From the NCBI GenBank assembly GCA_021821585.1, contig JAKACF010000118.1:1-8558 (forward strand): a stretch of 8,558 bases of DNA, written 5' to 3'. Position 1 is the first letter of the stretch. Each line of letters opens with the position of its first letter. This document shows positions 5,807 through 8,558 of this stretch, piece after piece. Source of the DNA: Actinomycetes bacterium. Its GTDB lineage: Bacteria; Actinomycetota; Acidimicrobiia; Acidimicrobiales; Bog-793. Made by a program: the position numbers and the translations under genes. The notes beneath the pieces were generated by a model. It saw nothing but the letters and a program-made list of their open reading frames with translations, was not told the origin of the DNA and searched no databases.

Positions 5807-6325
5807 TCAGTCGATCCTTCGAAGCTCGGCGCCGTAGCGACGCGCGTTCTCGACGTAGACGGCGGCGCCCTGCCGGATCGCCTCGAGGCTCCACCCGCCC
5901 GTGGTGACGCGCGCCGGCACGCCGGCGGCGAGGCGCCCCGGGGGGACGACCGCCCGCTCCTGCACCAGCGCCCCCGCCGCCACCGTGGCGCCCGCCCCGA
6001 CCGAAGCGTCGCGCAGCACGATGGCGCCGGCGCCGATGAGGCAGTCGTCCTCGATGACGCAGCCCTCGAGGTAGGCGAGGTGCCCGACGATGCAACCCCG
6101 ACCGAGCGCCGTCGACGCGTCGTGGTCGGTGTGCAGCACGCAGCCGTCCTGGACCGAGGTCGCCTCGCCGACGGTGATCTCGCCGTAGTCGCCCCGCAGG
6201 ACGGCCGACGGCCAGACGCTCGAGTGGGGACCGAGGCGCACGGCGCCGATGACGACGGCGTCGGGATGGACGAAGGCCGACGGATCGATCTCGGGCGTGA
6301 GCTTCCCGAGGGCGTACACCGCCAC
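5807..6325 (-). CDS. Gamma-carbonic anhydrase/PaaY-like hexapeptide protein
   Basis: A 172-residue left-handed beta-helix protein of the gamma-carbonic anhydrase/PaaY/YrdA type, a cytosolic trimer with metal sites between subunits. Family marks include VWPSAVLRGDYGEITVG (Arg44, Asp46), SVQDGCVLH (Gln59, Asp60, His65), VGHLAYLEGC (His82), and many hexapeptide turns such as IGAGAIVL, VGAGATVAAGALV and PARV. Oddity: where the third zinc-ligand His is expected (usually LHGC) there is Glu87 (LEGC). Known members act as carbonic anhydrase or, as PaaY, as a CoA-thioester hydrolase in phenylacetate breakdown. The altered site leaves the activity open. It starts at GTG 6325, four bases after the GrdB-like stop, with no clear ribosome site, so it is probably translated by coupling. 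It is the last gene of the minus operon. Confidence 0.9.
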   Translation of the reverse strand: MAVYALGKLTPEIDPSAFVHPDAVVIGAVRLGPHSSVWPSAVLRGDYGEITVGEATSVQDGCVLHTDHDASTALGRGCIVGHLAYLEGCVIEDDCLIGAGAIVLRDASVGAGATVAAGALVQERAVVPPGRLAAGVPARVTTGGWSLEAIRQGAAVYVENARRYGAELRRID

Positions 6326-6329
6326 GGGG

Positions 6330-7217
6330 TCAGAGCAGCCCGTCGGCGGCCATCTGCTCCACAGCGGCCACCTCCTCGAGCGCGAGATGGCGGCCGTCGG
6401 GACCGAACTCGGCCTCCCGCTGGCCGCGGACCGTGTCGGCCTCGTTCCGGTACCGGTCGATCACCTCTTGCTCCCAGCCCGGCTCGGGCCAGCGGCGGTC
6501 GAGGTCGACGATCGAACCGGGTTCGAGGTCGGCCTCGGCGAGCTCGAGCACCTCTCTCACGATCGCCCGCTGCTCGGCGGCGTCTCCCGGCCTGCCGAGG
6601 CTGTAGCCGAGGGGGTAGTCGAGGTAGGCCGCCCGGGGAGGCCGGACCAGCTCGGTCACGTCCCGTGCGCCGGTGACCGACACCGTCGGGATGCCGGCCC
6701 GCTCGACGACCCTTGCGAGCAGCCCCATCGCCTGATGGCAGGCCGGGCAGAGCGGCACCACGAGGACGAGGTCGGCGCCCGCCTCGCGGGCCGCCGAGGC
6801 GACGGCGGGGCCGAGCTCGGTGACGATCCGGGTCACCTGCTTGATCGCCCCGAGCATGGAGAGGTGGAAGGGGCTCGGGCGCCCGATCACCCCTTCGGCG
6901 GCGAGCTCACCGAGGCGCTCGTAGGGATGGACGACGTTCACGTCCTGACGGCCGGGACGTCGGATCGGGCTCGGGTGCGACGGCCGGACCGTCGAGGGAT
7001 CGAGGTCCTGTGCGAGGCGCCGGCAGGTGAGGTCGTCGACGAACCCGAAGGGAGGATCGGAGCGCAGGTGCACCCCGGCGCTGCTCGCGATGAGGACGGT
7101 CGCCTCCTCGATCGGGCACGCCAGCGGCACGAGCGGCGGCGGCCCGAGGCGGGCGACCGGCATGGGCGGAAGGGGTGCCGTGATCTCGTTCACGACGGAC
7201 AGATAGGAGACCGGCAT
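6330..7217 (-). CDS. GrdB-like (glycine/sarcosine/betaine reductase B family) protein
   Basis: A 295-residue protein resembling the glycine/sarcosine/betaine reductase selenoprotein B family. Supporting segments are VLIASSAGVHLRSDPPFGFVDD (41-62), SHPS (80-83), NVVHPYERLGELAAEGVIG (94-112), and the core ADLVLVVPLCPACHQAMGLL (149-168), followed by GIPTVSVTGARDVTE. In true GrdB a selenocysteine-containing motif does the chemistry. Here the frame has no internal TGA, and Cys157-x-x-Cys160 (CPAC) is the only comparable thiol pair, so this is a non-seleno homologue. Such homologues also occur in aerobic bacteria, with no firm function known to me. Its ATG overlaps the crotonase stop by one base (TGATG), and the next gene begins four bases after its end, so it is fully embedded in the CoA-type operon. 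Family assignment is good; the reaction is unknown. Confidence 0.8.
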   Translation of the reverse strand: MPVSYLSVVNEITAPLPPMPVARLGPPPLVPLACPIEEATVLIASSAGVHLRSDPPFGFVDDLTCRRLAQDLDPSTVRPSHPSPIRRPGRQDVNVVHPYERLGELAAEGVIGRPSPFHLSMLGAIKQVTRIVTELGPAVASAAREAGADLVLVVPLCPACHQAMGLLARVVERAGIPTVSVTGARDVTELVRPPRAAYLDYPLGYSLGRPGDAAEQRAIVREVLELAEADLEPGSIVDLDRRWPEPGWEQEVIDRYRNEADTVRGQREAEFGPDGRHLALEEVAAVEQMAADGLL

Positions 7218-7990
7218 CAGCGACCCGACGACGAGATCTTCGAGCGGAGGGCGGCCAGCCGCTCGGCGAATGCAGGCTGGCCGATCGACCAGAGCTGCTC
7301 GGACACCTCGTGCTCGAGGGCCTCGTCGTAGGAGGACCGCCGGGCGAGGGACAAGGTGGCCTTCATGCGCGCCACCAGCTCGGGCGGTGCCGCCGCGGCG
7401 GTGGCGACGAACGCCTCAGCCGTCTCGGCGAGCTCGTCGTCCGCGACGCAACGGTGCGCGAGACCGATCCGCTCCGCCTCCGCCCCCGAGACCGCCTCGC
7501 CCCCGAACAGCATGGCAACGGCCTCTGAATGGGACACGGCGCGCTCGAGCATCCAGCTGTGGCCACCGCCGGGGTGCAAGCCGAGGGCGAGAAAGCGTGT
7601 GTCGAAGCGGGCGCTCTCGGCGGCGAGTCGCACGTCGCAGGCGAGCGCCAGGTTGATGCCCGCCCCGACCGCGGGCCCGTTCACGGCGGCGACCGTGAGC
7701 AGCGGTGAGCGCACGACGCGCTCGAAGCCGGCGTAGATCGCCCGGAGCCGGGTCTCGTCGGCCGAGCCGAGCTGGGCGAGATCGGCGCCGGCGCAGAACG
7801 CCGGCGGCGCCCCGGTCACGACGAACGCCCGCACCTCGCCCGACTCCTCGAGGACCGACACCGCCTCGGTGAGCTCGGAGGCCATCTCGAGCGAGAGCGC
7901 GTTGCGGCGTCCCGGGTCGTCGAGGACGACGACGGCGAAGCCGCCGCGACGCTCGACCCTGACCGTCCCGGTCGTGCCCGCCTCAGTCAC
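7217..7990 (-). CDS. Enoyl-CoA hydratase/isomerase family (crotonase-fold) protein
   Basis: A 257-residue crotonase-superfamily protein acting on acyl-CoA thioesters. The fold marks are clear: LDDPGRRNALSLEMASEL (23-40), the oxyanion-hole segments AFCAGADL (64-71) and NGPAVGAG (104-111), then LALACDVRLAAESARFD, GLHPGGGHSWML and GGEAVSGAEAERIGL. The two glutamates that activate water in true enoyl-CoA hydratase are not there: by alignment with rat mitochondrial hydratase, Glu144 falls on Asn113 (GINLALACD) and Glu164 on Phe133 (FDTRFLALG). It may therefore be an isomerase, thioesterase, decarboxylase or ring-modifying crotonase rather than a hydratase. It starts at GTG 7990, overlapping the ligase stop by 8 bases, and ends overlapping the GrdB-like ATG, showing translational coupling on both sides. 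Confidence 0.92.
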   Translation of the reverse strand: MTEAGTTGTVRVERRGGFAVVVLDDPGRRNALSLEMASELTEAVSVLEESGEVRAFVVTGAPPAFCAGADLAQLGSADETRLRAIYAGFERVVRSPLLTVAAVNGPAVGAGINLALACDVRLAAESARFDTRFLALGLHPGGGHSWMLERAVSHSEAVAMLFGGEAVSGAEAERIGLAHRCVADDELAETAEAFVATAAAAPPELVARMKATLSLARRSSYDEALEHEVSEQLWSIGQPAFAERLAALRSKISSSGR

Positions 7991-8558
7991 CGGGCGCCTT
8001 GGCGAGGGAGGCGACGAGGTCCTTCTTCGAGACCTTCCCGAATCCCGAGAGCGGGAGCGAGCCCATGATCTCGAGGCGCTCGGGCAGCTTGAACTTGGCG
8101 ATCTCGAAGTCCGCGAGGAACGACACGAGCTCCTCCAAGGAGAGGTCCGTACCGGGCTTCAGCACGACGCAGGCGCACATGCGCTCGCCGAGGAGGTCAT
8201 CGGGATAGGGGACGCAGGCGACGTTCAGCACCGCCGGATGGGCGAGGATCAGGTTCTCGACCTCCTCGGCGCTGATCTTCTCCCCGCCCCGGTTGATGAG
8301 GTCCTTGCGGCGGCCCTCGACGACGTAGTTGCCGGAGGGATGGAGCCTCAGGAGGTCGCCGGAACGGTAGAAGCCGTCCGGCGTGAAGGCCCTCTCGTTG
8401 TACTCCGGCGACCTGAAGTAGCCCCGCAGGGTGTAGGGGCCCCGGACGACGAGCTCCCCGACCTCGCCGTCCGGCACGACGGCGCCCTCCTCGTCGACGA
8501 GCAGCACCTCGTCGTCGGGGCAGATCGGCCGCCCGCAGGTCTCCCGCCGGACGACCTC
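7983..8558 (-). CDS. EntE-like aryl-acid AMP/CoA ligase, C-terminal part
   Basis: The open frame runs off the window edge. The visible 191 residues are the C-terminal third of an ANL-superfamily adenylating enzyme. Core motifs: GEVGELVVRGPYTLRGYF (31-48), YRSGDLLR (64-71), the hinge EGRRKDLINRGGEKISAEEVEN (81-102), and the C-terminal lysine loop SGFGKVSKK (171-179, catalytic Lys175). GRPICPDDEV, INRGGEKI and KVSKK together closely resemble EntE/DhbE, the 2,3-dihydroxybenzoate-AMP ligases, more than fatty-acyl-CoA ligases. It would activate a carboxylic acid with ATP, here probably passing it to CoA because a crotonase gene follows at once (8-base overlap). The acid-specificity residues lie outside the window, so the substrate, aromatic by analogy, is inferred. 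It is the first visible gene of the minus operon. Confidence 0.9.
   Translation of the reverse strand, partial: EVVRRETCGRPICPDDEVLLVDEEGAVVPDGEVGELVVRGPYTLRGYFRSPEYNERAFTPDGFYRSGDLLRLHPSGNYVVEGRRKDLINRGGEKISAEEVENLILAHPAVLNVACVPYPDDLLGERMCACVVLKPGTDLSLEELVSFLADFEIAKFKLPERLEIMGSLPLSGFGKVSKKDLVASLAKAPGD

Noticed and set aside
6330..7217. Selenocysteine (TGA recoding) in the GrdB-like gene
   Set aside because: The frame has no internal TGA; the motif region encodes CPACH.
6249..7331. 360-codon plus-strand frame opposite the GrdB-like gene
   Set aside because: The composition is antisense-like (His/Asp/Arg/Gly-rich), and it covers the end of one clear gene and all of another.

Overview
This is a GC-rich window with strong G/C third-position bias, dense gene packing and several GTG starts. 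Together with the closest-looking protein families (a divergent endonuclease V, a pentapeptide/DinB fusion, an EntE-like ligase, a GrdB-like protein in a CoA operon), it suggests an actinobacterium. An Acidimicrobiia-like lineage is a guess only. No rRNA, tRNA, CRISPR array or insertion sequence is visible.

Left part (1-2930): two minus-strand genes are damaged. The first is a divergent endonuclease V-like gene (93-962) with an in-frame TAG. The second is a small DUF3303-like gene (1117-1412) that needs a one-base correction to read through. Two intact plus-strand housekeeping or stress-type genes follow: a pentapeptide-DinB fusion and a GNAT acetyltransferase. Both have a -10-like hexamer exactly 7 nt before the preferred ATG, which suggests leaderless mRNAs.

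Middle part (2979-5754), plus strand: a classical SDR oxidoreductase, an amidohydrolase-2 family metal-dependent hydrolase or decarboxylase, and a TrmB-family regulator. Each has its own promoter region, and each promoter region carries a CTAC...GTAG dyad (2987-2998, 3916-3929, 4837-4845). The simplest reading is a small regulon in which the TrmB-like protein controls itself and the two enzymes. The inducer is unknown.

Right part (5807-8558), minus strand: a tightly coupled operon converges on the middle block at a perfect GC-rich hairpin (5767-5787). In transcription order it holds the C-terminal part of an EntE-like aryl-acid AMP/CoA ligase (cut by the window edge), a crotonase-fold protein lacking both usual catalytic glutamates, a non-selenocysteine GrdB-like protein with a CPAC motif, and a gamma-carbonic-anhydrase/PaaY-like hexapeptide protein with one zinc-ligand histidine replaced. 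The gene set (ligase, crotonase, SDR, amidohydrolase-type decarboxylase/hydrolase, PaaY-like protein) looks like a pathway for catabolism or modification of an aromatic or other organic acid. The substrate cannot be read from the sequence.
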